A stretch of DNA of 64,000 nucleotides, taken from Ixodes scapularis. Its lineage: Eukaryota; Arthropoda; Arachnida; Ixodida; Ixodidae. The DNA lies in assembly GCF_016920785.2 (NCBI RefSeq), contig NW_024609839.1:15315085-15379084 (forward strand), given 5' to 3'. The number at the start of each line of letters is the position of its first letter. Position 1 is the first letter of the stretch. The notes beneath the pieces are model-generated. The model worked only from the letters and a program-made list of their open reading frames with translations, was not told the DNA's origin and did not search any database. The translations under genes were made by a program, and so were the position numbers. This document shows positions 36,252 through 46,228 of this stretch, piece after piece.

Positions 36252-37660
36252 CGGCGAGGAGCGAGGGGCGACAGGCTTTCACGTCGGGGTCGGTGCATCG
36301 GCGAAGCCGGACGTCGTGGCGATGGCGACCGGTACTCTCGGCGGGAGGCAGGCTCGGGGGACTGAGGTCGTCGAAGGTACTCGTCGATCCCCCGAGGGCG
36401 TTCACCGTAACGGGGGCGTGGGTCATTCGGGTGGAACCCCCGCAGCCCGAGTCGCCGGTATGCGCATTGGCGGTAGGTGTGCTTCGCTTCCCCGCAGTGG
36501 AAACACAAAGGACGTCGGTCGGGTGTTCGCCACACGTCGGTCTTCCGAGGTGCGCGGGGCTCTTGGGCGGCGTACTGAACCTGGTCGTCGCGGCGGCGGT
36601 CGTGCTGCAGCGCTGGAGAACGACGTCGGGGCGGCGCAACATAGGTTGGAGGAGGAGGCGGTGGCCGTCGGGCCACTCTGGCGTAGGTGAGGGCGGGCTC
36701 TTCGGGTGGTGCTACGCTGGCAGGAGCCTCCGGTTGAATTGCCCGCTGGACTTCTTCGCGCACCACTTCGGCTATCGACAGCTCAGCCGGCTGATTGGCA
36801 GCAGGCAGCAGCTTCCGGAGCTTCTCCCGGACGATGTCGCGGACAATTGCACGAATATTGTCAGCACGGGCGCCGCCCTCGTCGAATCGGGAAGGTGTCA
36901 GGGTCGACGCAACAGGCGTGCCGGCGAGTCGGTTGTAGTGGCTGGCTCGGATTGACAGGGCACGCTCGATGTTGGTTGCCTCGGTAACGAATTCCCCGAC
37001 AGTTGTTGGTGGGCTGCGAACAAGGCCGCCGAAGATGTCACTCCTCACTCATCTCATCAGCACGCGCAGCTTCTTCTCCTCGGTGGACTGAGGGTCGGCG
37101 CGGTTGCTGAGGCGGAGGACGTCTTCAACGAACCTGGTGACCGTTTCGTTGGGCCCTTGGGTTCGTACTTGCAGAAGGTCTTCCGCTCGCTGTCGTCGTG
37201 TCTGGTTCGTAAATGCCTCTTTCAGGCCGGCGATACAGGTGTCCCACGACGTAAGCGACGCCTCGTGGTTCTCGAACCACTGCCTCGCGGTACCCTCCAA
37301 AGAAAAGTAGAGGTTTTGGAGGCGCTGCTCAGTGGTCCATCCATTATGGCGTGCTACACGTTCGTAGTGCTGCAGCCAGTCTTCTACGTCCTCGTAAATT
37401 TCACCGTGGAACGGCGTCGGCACACGGGGAACCACAGGCAGGAAAACGTAGGACGGTGCTGCTTGGGGGTTTTCCGTCGGCTGGGCCATGGAGTCTATCG
37501 TCGGCTTCGGTGGCTTCTTGGCGTTGTCCGGCAGTGGACCAAGCTCTGGTGGTTGTCCTCGGAGACGCTGGCTTGCGCGGGGCCCTGTCTCTTCTTCAAA
37601 AGGTCGTCTTGGAGTGGGGCTTGCCGAACGGGTCCTCGGAGGGGTACGGCGAAGAGGCAT
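36242..37660 (-). pseudogene. Gypsy gag with one internal stop
   Basis: The ATG at 37658-37660 starts MPLRRTPPRTRSASP, 13 bases inside the primer-binding site. A retrotransposon gag capsid domain follows, with VPTPFHGEIYEDVEDWLQHY, GTARQWFENH and LLQVRTQGPNETVTRFVEDV. A TGA at 37049-37051 interrupts the frame inside the conserved capsid end; the same frame then continues with RSDIFGGLVRSPPTTVGEF. The C-terminal part is Pro- and Arg-rich with one zinc knuckle CFHCGEAKHTYRQC (C-x2-C-x4-H-x4-C). The total is about 470 codons plus the stop. Readthrough or a sequencing error cannot be excluded, but a nonsense mutation is simplest. Confidence 0.9.
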
Positions 37661-37673
37661 AAGGTGTTACCCC

Positions 37674-37685
37674 GCACCTCCACCA
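37674..37685 (-). promoter_or_regulatory. primer-binding site, tRNA-Ala-like
   Basis: On the minus strand TGGTGGAGGTGC begins four bases after the 5' LTR. Twelve bases match the complement of the CCA-tailed 3' end of animal tRNA-Ala (GCACCTCCA-CCA). The match then breaks by one missing C, after which GGGG again agrees. Confidence 0.7.
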
Positions 37686-37689
37686 AAAA

Positions 37690-38076
37690 TGTCACGAAGG
37701 ACGAGTGATGAGGCGGCGAATAACAGAGTAAACTGAACGTTTAATCGGGCGAACTTGTGCCCAAGAAGTAAAAGCAGAAAGAAAGATAACAACAGAGCGT
37801 CGCGGGCGTCGAAGGCGGCGAAGCAGCAAGATCGAACGCTGAGGCGAAAAACTGACTCGACAAGGTCGCGGGCGGCCTCTTATCTTGAGTGTGTCGCTAT
37901 CTCGAAGATTCGGCGAAAGCGGCTCGAGCGTCGCGTGATAGGGGCGAGAATGAACACGCACTTTCTAGAAAACAAAAGCAGGAATAAATGATAGAAGTTA
38001 CGTGCGGTACATGAATCAACGAGAACTTTCTGGAAGTTCCAGATCGAGCGTTGCTTTCTCAGCCCTGCGCGCGGCA
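37690..38076 (-). repeat. 5' LTR
   Basis: 387 bp with the same tips as the 3' LTR and 8 substitutions against it, no indels. It should carry the element promoter, but no clear TATA box was identified. Confidence 0.95.
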
Positions 38077-38080
38077 ATAT
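38077..38080. repeat. Gypsy target-site duplication (right)
   Basis: ATAT, matching 32166-32169. PLE-2 coding sequence resumes immediately beyond it. Confidence 0.8.
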
Positions 38081-38800
38081 CGGCCTGTTGGGGGGGGGGG
38101 GTAGAAGTTGAGTTTCTGCGAGAGGAGCGACGACTCGTGGGTGGACAGTTTTATGTTTCATAAGTTAACTATATTAGTGGATTCGGGAATACAATTCTGC
38201 GTTTCTCGTTCCCTCACTCTCCTCGGTGGATTCCGAGTGGGTAGTTCTACGTCTGATGAGCTAACTGCGTTACGGGAATCGGCCCTGCAGCTCCGCGCAT
38301 TGCGTTCAAACACACGTGCCGGAGGAGGTCCAACATTGTTCCTACTAAAGTTGTTTTCCTATACCTCACCGAGCATCTTCCGTTTTCTCTCTTCAAATGC
38401 TTTTAAAGCCACGTTTTCGTGCTGTGCTAAATCACGATTGCAGAGTAAATTACTTTCGACTTGTTTAACCGCGGTTGAAGCTGTTTTGCAATGTTCAGTA
38501 GTTATCCTTACCAACTCGAGAGGCGCGTTAGTGAGAACCGTATTCCACCTCTCCAGTTCACTCTGGGACTAGCGCTGTCATGCTAGGCTTCAAGGTAATT
38601 GTAAGCCCTTAGGGGCGATACGCGCGTCAAGGTAATATTTAAGGTATGCAGCATGCAAATCGTGGCGTATTCTTTTGTCAGCTAATTTTCTAAGTTGTAA
38701 AAAAGTTCGTGATGGCAAGTTGTCGCGGTCCGCGTGGGTTTCACTCAGTACAGGGGGAGCTCGTGATGTGTCCCGCGGTGGTCGTAAATCCCGCTGGGGA
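38081..38800 (-). pseudogene. PLE-2 N-terminal region
   Basis: Upstream of the Gypsy insertion the minus strand reads, in one frame, NLPSRTFLQLRKLADKRIRH and then ARIAPKGLTITLKPSM. After a frame change near 38565 it continues SELERWNTVLTNAPLEL and EERKRKMLGEV, and later ESSLLSQKLNFYP. A poly-C run follows, then the ATAT junction. KGL-x-L-K-P and LLS-x-x-LNF-x-P are characteristic PLE N-terminal blocks. Several stops and frame changes are present. The 5' boundary near 38.8 kb is uncertain. Confidence 0.7.
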
Positions 38801-39123
38801 CAGACAACGTCGCCGAACGTCTTGCGCAGGTTGTATCTGGGTGGAAGGGTGCGACTAGGGATGCGATTCTCGCGCGCTGCAGGGCGGGTCGCCAGGGCGG
38901 GACGCTTGAACTTGTCCTCCGACGGCGGAGGGGTGGCGTTTGCCGAAGATCCGCAGGAGAGAGAGAGAAAGGGAGAGATGCACGTATTTTCTGGTATTCT
39001 CGCTCACCGCTTGTCTGGAGAAAGGAAATAAGTTCTGCTGGTGCCAGGAAAGAGGAAAGCAGGAGCAAGGCGGGAGAACGAGACAGCGTTAGAGACAACA
39101 CTTTGACGAAGCACGTGATGCTC

Positions 39124-39545
39124 TCAATGTCGTCCTACTTGCTCTCGGCTCTGCCAAAGACTGCTCGCCGTTTTTGATTTCCTTAATATTAGTCTTGAGC
39201 GTGCTCCCCCGACATGGCACAGCAGAACAGCGAGTGCACGTCCCTCGGGGCCAATGGGATGTTCTCCTGCGTGACTGGTCTGAGGTTCTTCTTTGTCTTG
39301 CTCGGAATATTTGGTGAGTTCCGTAGGCGAGAGATGGAGAGCTACCACGAGCAAGCCGTTTTCGACCTTGGTGTCACATAATGTACGAAGTTCGTCTGAC
39401 GTGACACAGATCGATGGGTACAGCACAGACCCGTACCCGTCTAGATGGCCACTTGGATAACGAGTACACCACGTTTTCATACGTGCCTCTCTGTGATTTA
39501 TGAATGGTGATATCATTTGCCTGCACAACGGGTAGCTGGCATCTC
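39124..39545 (-). pseudogene. Pif1-like helicase C-terminal remnant
   Basis: On the minus strand from about 39540, one frame reads QLPVVQANDITIHKSQRGTY and then ENVVYSLSKW. TIHKSQ-x-x-T-x with a preceding QLP-V-x-A block is helicase motif V of the Pif1 family. Another frame then carries SDELRTLCDTKVENG and LHLSPTELTKY to a stop at 39124. The canonical Gly after KSQ is Arg. Pif1 helicases in arthropod repeats usually come from Helitrons, but no Rep domain or Helitron terminus was found. Upstream the match ends at about 39548, close to an iteron element. Confidence 0.55.
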
Positions 39546-39571
39546 CCTTACCCCCTCCGGGTGGTTATGAT

Positions 39572-40716
39572 TTGAGCCCGTTCTCGTTTCGACCTTCTCA
39601 CTTGGCCCTTCTCAAAACAACCATTCTCAAAAAGACCTTCTCCCTTAGACCTGTCGCATTTTGTCCTTTCCTGTTTCGCCTTTCGCATTCCGACTCTCCT
39701 CATTTGGGCCCGTTCTCGTTTCGCCCTTTTCACCTGGCCCTTTTCAAAACAGCCATTTTTTAAAAAATATCTCGCTTTGACCCGTCGCACTTGACTTTTT
39801 TATGCCAAAATCGTTTTTTTTTGTTTTATCAATACATTTATATAATTTGTTTGTGTGTGTTCGTGTGTGTGTGCCACTATACAGGCCAACTATTTCACGA
39901 CGACGTCGAGGTCGTCGTGAAAAGCTACTAGCTGACAATAAAACAGACCAACTATTTATCGCAGCCAGGTCATATTACGAAATGTCACGCTGTTTGAGGT
40001 CTCTCGACTTGGGACAATGCCACCACTTCTATAATGCAGTGGTTCTCGAAAAGGGGTCTGCGAAGACATCCTAGGGGTCCGCGAAGCCCTGTCTCATCAG
40101 TCAGGCACGGCAATTTTAGTTGTCTTCCTTCACGTTGAGAAGAAACGTTCCAATTTTCGGGAGGGTACTCTCGTGTGTATGTCAATGAGGTAAGTCTACA
40201 TTACACTAGCAATTAGTTATATCCATTTATTAAATCATTATCATGATAACCTATACTTTTCTATTCCCCTCACCCCGAAGGGGTCCTTCACCATCTCCGC
40301 ATTTCTACAAGGCGTCCGGGAAACATCAATGGTTGAAAACCGCTGCTATTATGTTTGCTATTTCTGTTCAAACAAAGTTTCCAAATTAAATGTTCACCGC
40401 TTTTTTTTTCTTGTTTGCTTAGAGGAAGGGAAGGAGGCGTCAATGTACGCTCCTCAGTGCGTACCTCTACACATAATATATTTCTGATGGTATGTTGGGA
40501 GTCCAAGCAAGGTAAGGCTCATCAACAAAACCGCGAAGGCATAACGACGTTAGAAGCATGCCGAACTAGTGCTATTCGGTCGTAGCGCGAACGGGCGAAA
40601 TGAGAATGGGTTCAGTTGCGAAAAACACGATTTGGATCTTATGAGAAGGTTCAAACGAGAAGGACCAAATGAGAATGGGTCGAAATGTGTAAGGTTCAAA
40701 TGCTAATGGGACGTTT
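39572..40716. mobile_element. 15-bp iteron element, TTCTCAYTTGGCCC type
   Basis: 39593-39757 divides into about eleven consecutive degenerate 15-bp units, for example CTTCTCACTTGGCCC and TTCTCAAAACAACCA. The inverse motif (GAAATGAGAATGGG, AACGAGAAGGACC) fills about 40573-40716. The two arrays bound a ~1.15-kb segment that also contains the hAT MITE at 40037-40345 and an imperfect GT stretch near 39850-39872. No precise target duplication was found and there is no coding content. Confidence 0.6.
40037..40345. mobile_element. 309-bp hAT MITE
   Basis: The ends read CAGTGGTTCTCGAAAAGGGG and the inverse of GGTTGAAAACCGCTG. The flanks CTATAATG (40029-40036) and CTATTATG (40346-40353) form an 8-bp target duplication with one mismatch. 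A GGGGTCYGCGAAG word is repeated subterminally. It is inserted inside the iteron element 39572-40716. Confidence 0.8.
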
Positions 40717-40719
40717 TGA

Positions 40720-41014
40720 GATACACCCTACCCCTGCACCTCCCTCCTCCTCTCCCTCCTTCTTCCTTCTCCCCTCCTCCTCCTCCCTCCTCTTGTTCCT
40801 CCTCTCTTCTACCCGCGCGTTGCATTATGGTAGGTTTCTCATAATGCAACGCGCAGGACCCTTGTGACGTCATTTGAGACGTCATGTGTGGCGTCATTAT
40901 GGGACATTTCCCACAATGCACCTCGCGGTCACGCCGACGGCGAAGCCGGCGCTGACGCCGCTCAAGCCGGAAACGGGCGTCTAAGAGTGTCGCTCTGAAA
41001 GCAACTCTAAAAGC

Positions 41015-41069
<55 letters not shown>
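40720..41069. repeat. CT-rich stretch, CA and TA microsatellites
   Basis: 40735-40810 is CCTCCT-rich. (CA)n occupies about 41015-41050 and (TA)n about 41050-41069. Near 40820-40860 the word TGCATTATG with its inverse forms a small hairpin. Confidence 0.8.
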
Positions 41070-41775
41070 GGTTGTTTCAATTCAAACCGTGCAGGCAAAA
41101 AGGGTCGAATTTTTAATTTCGCCCAAAAATATATATGTTATGGTGTCGTCTCTAAAAATGCGGTAGCCACAAACCGTAGGTTCGTCGGATTTTTTGTTCT
41201 CGACTTACGAATTTTAAAAGAGGGCGCGGTGGAAAGCAGTGTTTTCCACATCCGTCGTGGGTCGGATGTTTCGCTCGATCTCCCGCCGTGGATTTTCAGT
41301 CTACATTATATTAACTTTTTTCAAGCACTCTATGAGCACAGGTAAAAGGCTCTAATACCATAAAATAATTATAGACGTTTTGCTTTTTTTCTGTAAAAAT
41401 GTCAAAAACGCCCCCTAGGTTAATTGTTGACGAACTTTGACAATTAAATACTGGCGATCTACTTTGGGTTATGTCGATGCTTTTTATGTATATGTATAGC
41501 CCTAAACACTTTCTTTATATATATTATAACATAACTTAGCTGTATGAAGTTACATTTGCGGTAAGGTTACGTTAATGTTACGCGAAAACTGAAAAGTACC
41601 AAATTTGAAATCGATTTAAAAAAAAAAAAAAACATTTTTATATGATTTTTTTATTTTTTGTTAAAAGGTAGATATGATAGTTGTCTACCCGAAAAGGAAG
41701 TTGAGAAAGTGCGTATTTTGTTTGTGTGTTCTATATTTAAGCATCACTATCCTACAAAAACGTGTTTTTACGGCT
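41070..41775 (+). repeat. dispersed repeat R, copy 1
   Basis: About 700 bp are roughly 88-90% identical by eye to the reverse complement of 62697-63405. Shared words include GTGCAGGCAAAAAGGGTCGA, ATGTTTCGCTCGATCTCCCG and ATTATAGACGTTTTGC. The 5' edge abuts TA/CA microsatellites. In copy 2 the same sequence lies downstream of a non-LTR RT C-terminus, so R may be its 3' untranslated region. In that case copy 1 would be a 5'-truncated insert. Confidence 0.75.
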
Positions 41776-42650
41776 CGAAACGGACTTTCGAATATCGCGT
41801 CTTCACAAACTTGGAAATATTTTTGCCTTTTTTCAACGTTCCTACATAAATACAAAATACAGTAATTGCACCCTGTTATATTTATTGTTCATTGAAAATT
41901 TGTTATGGGCCGCAAGCTACATTGGAGGAGTTCGAAAGAGAAAGCAACACTTCTTAACAGAGCAGCAGGCGTCGTAAAGTTTTAATGTGTAGAAATCGGC
42001 AGACGTCGTATTGATTCGGGGCCTTCATTGGCCTATATGAACGTTTCGCCCTTTCGGAACCAGCAGATGACCACGACCTTTCGCGCTCGTTGTGTTAGAT
42101 AGGACGGCCCGTGACAGTAAAGCGAGCAGCTCACCCTGGTGTCACGAGGAGTGAAATGGTACGAATGTGTCGACGTGGCGAACAGTGACGGCCACCCTGG
42201 AGGAGTCAGTCAGTCGAAAGCAAAGGAACTGTTGCCAGGGAGGATTAGGACACCATGGTGTCTTTATCCTAATTGTAAGACCGTGCACGGTCTTAATCCT
42301 AATCCTAATTGTAAGACCGTGCACGGTCTTAGAATATCGACGGACAAGAACAGTTCTGCCGGCGAAAACAACGCCGCGTGCGCGCTAAAACCGGCGGCGC
42401 GGGACAAAAATGCCGCGGACGCACACACGAAGATGGGCCGGTTTCGTTGGGATGTGGAAAAACTTTGAAACCAGCCATCCGAGCACGCGTGAAACGATAC
42501 CGCGTATTTGCCCAATCTTCGAGCGCCGTATCCTTGAAACGGCAGTGCTTCATTTCTCTCAGCGGAGATTCGATAGCACCGAAAGGTTATCTCTTTTGGA
42601 AACAGCAAAGACCGGAGACTAACATTAAAAACGAGCGTGTTGGTCAATAT
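41776..42650. other. no gene recognised; duplicated palindrome
   Basis: The perfect 20-base palindrome TAAGACCGTGCACGGTCTTA occurs at 42276-42295 and 42312-42331 within a 36-bp direct repeat that includes ATCCTAAT. The rest is unrecognised. Confidence 0.5.
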
Positions 42651-42653
42651 TAA

Positions 42654-42743
42654 AATTAAACTTGAGGAAGAAAATGATAAGGGACGGACAAACACAAGTT
42701 AGTGTTTGTCCGTCCCTTCTCGTTTTCTTCCTCAAGTTTAATT
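42654..42743. repeat. 90-bp palindrome
   Basis: The arms AATTAAACTTGAGGAAGAAA and its inverse continue to GGGACGGACAAACAC, with about three mismatches and a short AAGTTA centre. The design matches the inverted dimers at 1.05 kb and 31.05 kb (purine-rich arm, tail to tail). Confidence 0.7.
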
Positions 42744-42744
42744 A

Positions 42745-43219
42745 TACCTACCAAATTTGGTGTTTCGGCCTTCAGGCCGAGAAAAAGAGAGTCGACCAGC
42801 CATGACCCAACGAAAGATAATCTAACTTTATCAGACGACACAATTATATACATGGGAAGAACAGCGCCACATACATTCACAAGGTTTACAGACGAGATAT
42901 AGAAACCGAAACTAACGACACCTTAAAACTTGCAGTGGGTTAGTAAGCTGTTAGTGGGTTAGTACTGCAAGTTGCTGTGTACAGTGACAACTGGTACTCG
43001 TAAGGAAAACATAAGTCAATGAAAAACAGTGATCAATCAACAACAGTGATCAATCAACAACAAAGGAACATCAGTAACACAAGTATCCTCGGCAGTAACT
43101 ACAAATTTCATATACAAAACTCGCGGCAACTCCATTCTTTCTACAAAAACATTATCTCTACAAAAATGTTCAAAACATAGACAATTCGAGGAGAACAAAC
43201 AAAAAATAATCTTGAGTTC
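42745..43219. other. region downstream of the Gypsy-2 fragment
   Basis: Likely 3' untranslated or flanking sequence of the partial Gypsy element. TTAGTGGGTTAGTA-type and GTGATCAATCAACAACA direct repeats are present. No LTR pair or polypurine tract could be recognised. Confidence 0.4.
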
Positions 43220-44470
43220 TCACACATAGTCATTGTAACGATTTGGAGCTTGTCTTGCTCGTGGTGGTTGAACGCGACGAGGAGCCGGACCCGGTTGCAG
43301 TTCGGGGGCAGCCCGGTCGACCACAAGAGCAGGAAGAGGCACACCGGCTTGTGGCTCAGGCGTGCCTGGGTCGAGAGCAGCACGGGTGGCCACAGGAGCA
43401 GGCAGGGTTGCAGCACGGGTGGCCACAGGAGCAGGCAGGGATGCAGCCGGCGCTTGAGATGCCTCACGAGCAGCTGGTAGCCCATGGTTCCCCGGTGACG
43501 GTGACCTCAGTGTGCTAGCGTCTTGCGAGTTCCAGGTCTCCTTTGAACGCAGAGTACGGGGACCCGAAGGGACTTTGGCAAGCTTGGATGCGTTTCAGGT
43601 CCTCCCATCATCGAGACGGAAGGAGGACTGCCCGCGCTACGCCAGCACTTTGTTGGGACTGCCAGACGAGGGGTCTCCCTTGAAGGCGACTGAGGGTTTT
43701 CTCACCCGGACAAAGTCACCAACCGCGATGTTGGTCTTCTTTGCGGCTCGACGAAAATCTGTCTGCTTCTTGCTGGTCTCTTGCTTGCGCTTCACCCGAC
43801 GACGCAGCCGACGGAGCTCGGTAGCTGGGTCCTTGAAGAAGGAAGACGACGGGTGCCCGACGACATCCAGGCGTGTTCTCGGCAGCCTTCTATGCAGCAA
43901 CAGAGTCTGGGCGACTCCCGTGGTCGCGTGTGGTGTGCACCTGTAGATTCCGAGGTATTCGATGACCGCTTGGCGGAGTGGTCGATGTTCCAGCAAAGCG
44001 GTCTGCACGAAGTTCTTGAAAACGCGGTTGAACCTTTCCACAGGTCCATTTGCCTGGGGGTAGTACATGGAAGAGTGCGAGAGGCGAATGACACGATCCA
44101 TCAGGATCTTGTTGAATTCTCGGGAACAAAACTGAGGGCCGTTGTCGCACACAATCCCTTCGGGGTAGCCCTCTCTAGAAAATACTGACAGCAGAAAGAT
44201 TGTCACTGTGCGCGCCGACATCTCGCTACAAAACTGTACTTCAGGCCACTTGGAGAAGTAGTCTACCAGAGTGATGGCGAACCTGCAGTCGTGCGGCGCT
44301 CTTTCAATGGGACCGACGATGTCGACAGCGACCTTCTGCCATGGACGCTCTGGCAGGGGAACAGGTTCCAGCGGAGTTACTGCCGTCTTGGCACTTTTGT
44401 CTCCAGCCTGGCAGACTATGCAGTTGTGGATGGCGACTTCCACTTGCTTGTCCATGCCGGGCCACCAAAA
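43220..44470 (-). pseudogene. partial second Gypsy integrase (Gypsy-2)
   Basis: The frame begins at WPGMDKQVEVAIHNCIVCQ, the tail of the integrase zinc module (C-x2-C). The catalytic core then shows D in VAVDIVGP, D in VCDNGPQF and E in NGPVERFNR with D35E spacing. The basic C-terminal domain reads KTNIAVGDFVRVRKP. A TAG at 43637-43639 and one later stop interrupt the Pro/Ala-rich tail, which continues in the same frame to 43220 (ending APNRYNDYV). That tail contains an exact 33-bp tandem duplication near 43378-43443. Upstream of 44470 the similarity stops abruptly, so RT and gag are missing. It is not the same family as the 32-38 kb element. Confidence 0.85.
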
Positions 44471-44474
44471 CCGC

Positions 44475-45846
44475 CACCAAAACCACACCAACCCACTCGT
44501 TCTCTCCTTACTGGCAAATATACTTGTGTTTATTCTGCCCGGAGACTAGTTGGGTCGAAGTCAGCCTTTTTGTCAACTATAACCGTTTGTGAAGACTGGT
44601 CTTCTCCCGAGGTGAAAAGTTAGCGCCGGCTGACGTGTTCTTTTGAAAAAGGGAAGGGGATAGAGAAAATTTTGAGTAACTGCAGTAACTACCTCGAAAG
44701 CTCCTCTTCCGATATGAAGCTCGAGGCATGTTACGTATCGGTTACCTTCTCGTGCATCGCTGCTCGAATCTATTCTTAACTTTGTTCCGCACAGCCACTG
44801 TTCCTCACAGCCGTCGTGGCTCTGCGGAACAGAGTGAAGAATAGATTCGAGCATCATCTGGACGCCGTCATCCTGCCAGGCTTCAGTGTCGTGGGACTGG
44901 ACTCGGCGTCGGTCATTTGAGACTTTCTATTTTTTTTTATTTTGTGTGTGTTTCTTCGCCTTGCTGAAGTTTGTTTCTCGGGTGCGGTTCTGCTGAACGT
45001 TTTTTTTTAATGTTTCTTTACTAACTGTTTCTTAGCATTGTTTAGTTGTTGGGTTTATTTCGTCACGGCGTAGCGCCCTGACGGTCCAGTAGAGAGCGTG
45101 TTCGAACGCATTTGGTTGTGTCCCCTTTAGGAAATGCCCGGAGGAGTTGGTTTTTGTTCTTGCCCTGTGCGGCTGAGTTTTTTTGTCTTTACTAAATTTT
45201 TGATCTTTTCTTTTACCTTTACGTGTCGTTGATTTTTTTGTCTGACTCTCCACCAGTCGTGGACCTATCGCCTTGGCACCGCTCGAACCTAAATCTTTTA
45301 TTTTTTAACGCAATTTTCGTTAAGATCGGAGTTGGGTAATATTATTCTTAATTATTTTTTTCCCTACACCTCCAAGGCCAAGATTCCGAGACATTCGGGC
45401 TAGTTTCAAAACTTCCCACCACGCGGCGCTCAAAGACCAACCTGCAGAATATTTTTCAACCAGAAAAAAGTTCCCCTCGCCACACTTCCCATTTCCTCCT
45501 CTCCCACAGTTGACGCTTGACGGCGGGGAGACTCCTTTTGTTGCTGCATCTCGGGGCCAGATAAGCCAAGCTAAGCGCATAATGGGCGATTTGCGGCGGG
45601 AGGCACAGCGACCCCTTTCCTCCGGCGAAACCAGAGAAGCGCCCGAAACCGAACTCTCCTTTCTGCAGCATTTCAGAGCCTAGCCTCTTGGTTTTGTCTC
45701 TGAATTTTTGTTTTGTTTTGCGATAAGCATGCTTGGCTACTCCAATCATTTGACTGCTTCTGCGTGTATGTAAAGTGACCCAAGGTTATGTGAGGATGGG
45801 CATAGGCTAAGGGCCATCGTCCAAGAACCCTAGAGTTCGAAGGAAC
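44475..45846. other. no gene recognised; 37-bp-arm hairpin
   Basis: 44762-44798 and 44816-44852 are inverse arms (GCTCGAATCTATTCTT and GTTCCGCACAGCCAC with complements) around a short loop. No coding feature is supported elsewhere. Confidence 0.5.
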
Positions 45847-46228
45847 TACCGCATTTTCCGGACTATAGCCCGGACCCGGTGCATAGTCCGCAGGGAAATA
45901 TTTTGCGTCAAAAATAAAAGTGCTTGCTTAGATAGTCCGCACCCGGTACACAAACGGCACCCAGTGCAAAGCCCGCACTTAGCACCTAGTCCGAACGTAA
46001 AAAGTATCATACTCAGCAGACCTTGACAAACACCTACTGTATTAGCTCACGATGAAGCTTTATCGTACGTAAATCAACATTAGTATAGTCCGTTACTCAT
46101 AAAATCCTTCACGATTGTCATAGTAAAGGATCTAGAAAAATTATATCATTGTATTGTCCGCACCTGTAGATAGTCCGCATCGAGTGAATTTTCAACTTTT
46201 AAACTTATATAGTCCGGAAAATACGGTA
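45847..46228. mobile_element. TA-flanked MITE with CCGGACTATA ends
   Basis: The left end reads TACCGCATTTTCCGGACTATA and the right end is the inverse with one change. TA at both tips fits a Tc1/mariner-type target duplication. The interior repeats AGTCCGCACC-like words subterminally in both orientations. No transposase is present. Confidence 0.75.

Larger units (their letters stand above)
32170..38076 (-). mobile_element. complete Ty3/Gypsy LTR retrotransposon
   Basis: A 5907-bp element with 387-bp LTRs, a 4-bp ATAT target duplication, a primer site and a polypurine tract. Gag lies ahead of PR-RT-RNase H-IN, with integrase last, which is the Ty3/Gypsy gene order. No envelope gene or chromodomain is seen. 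LTRs differ at 8 of 387 positions, so insertion was recent. It interrupts the N-terminal coding part of PLE-2, whose frame resumes on both sides. Two in-frame stops and one frameshift inactivate it as sequenced. Confidence 0.95.
29050..38800 (-). mobile_element. PLE-2, Penelope-like element with nested insertions
   Basis: A near full-length Penelope-like element can be read on the minus strand from about 38.8 kb down to about 29.05 kb once later insertions are skipped. They are a Gypsy element (32170-38076), a palindrome (31046-31167) and hAT elements at 30583-30766 and 29293-30003. A further hAT MITE at 28838-29010 sits just downstream, probably in the 3' region. The coding segments follow in the expected PLE order: N-terminal region, RT motifs A, B and C, Cys motif, GIY-YIG endonuclease. 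Frameshifts and stops between segments show it is an old, dead copy. Confidence 0.8.

Noticed and set aside
36185..36955. 256-residue forward frame
   Set aside because: Antisense shadow of the Gypsy gag C-terminus, produced by its GC-rich codons.
43512..43946. 144-residue forward frame
   Set aside because: Antisense to the Gypsy-2 integrase, whose catalytic motifs are clear on the minus strand.
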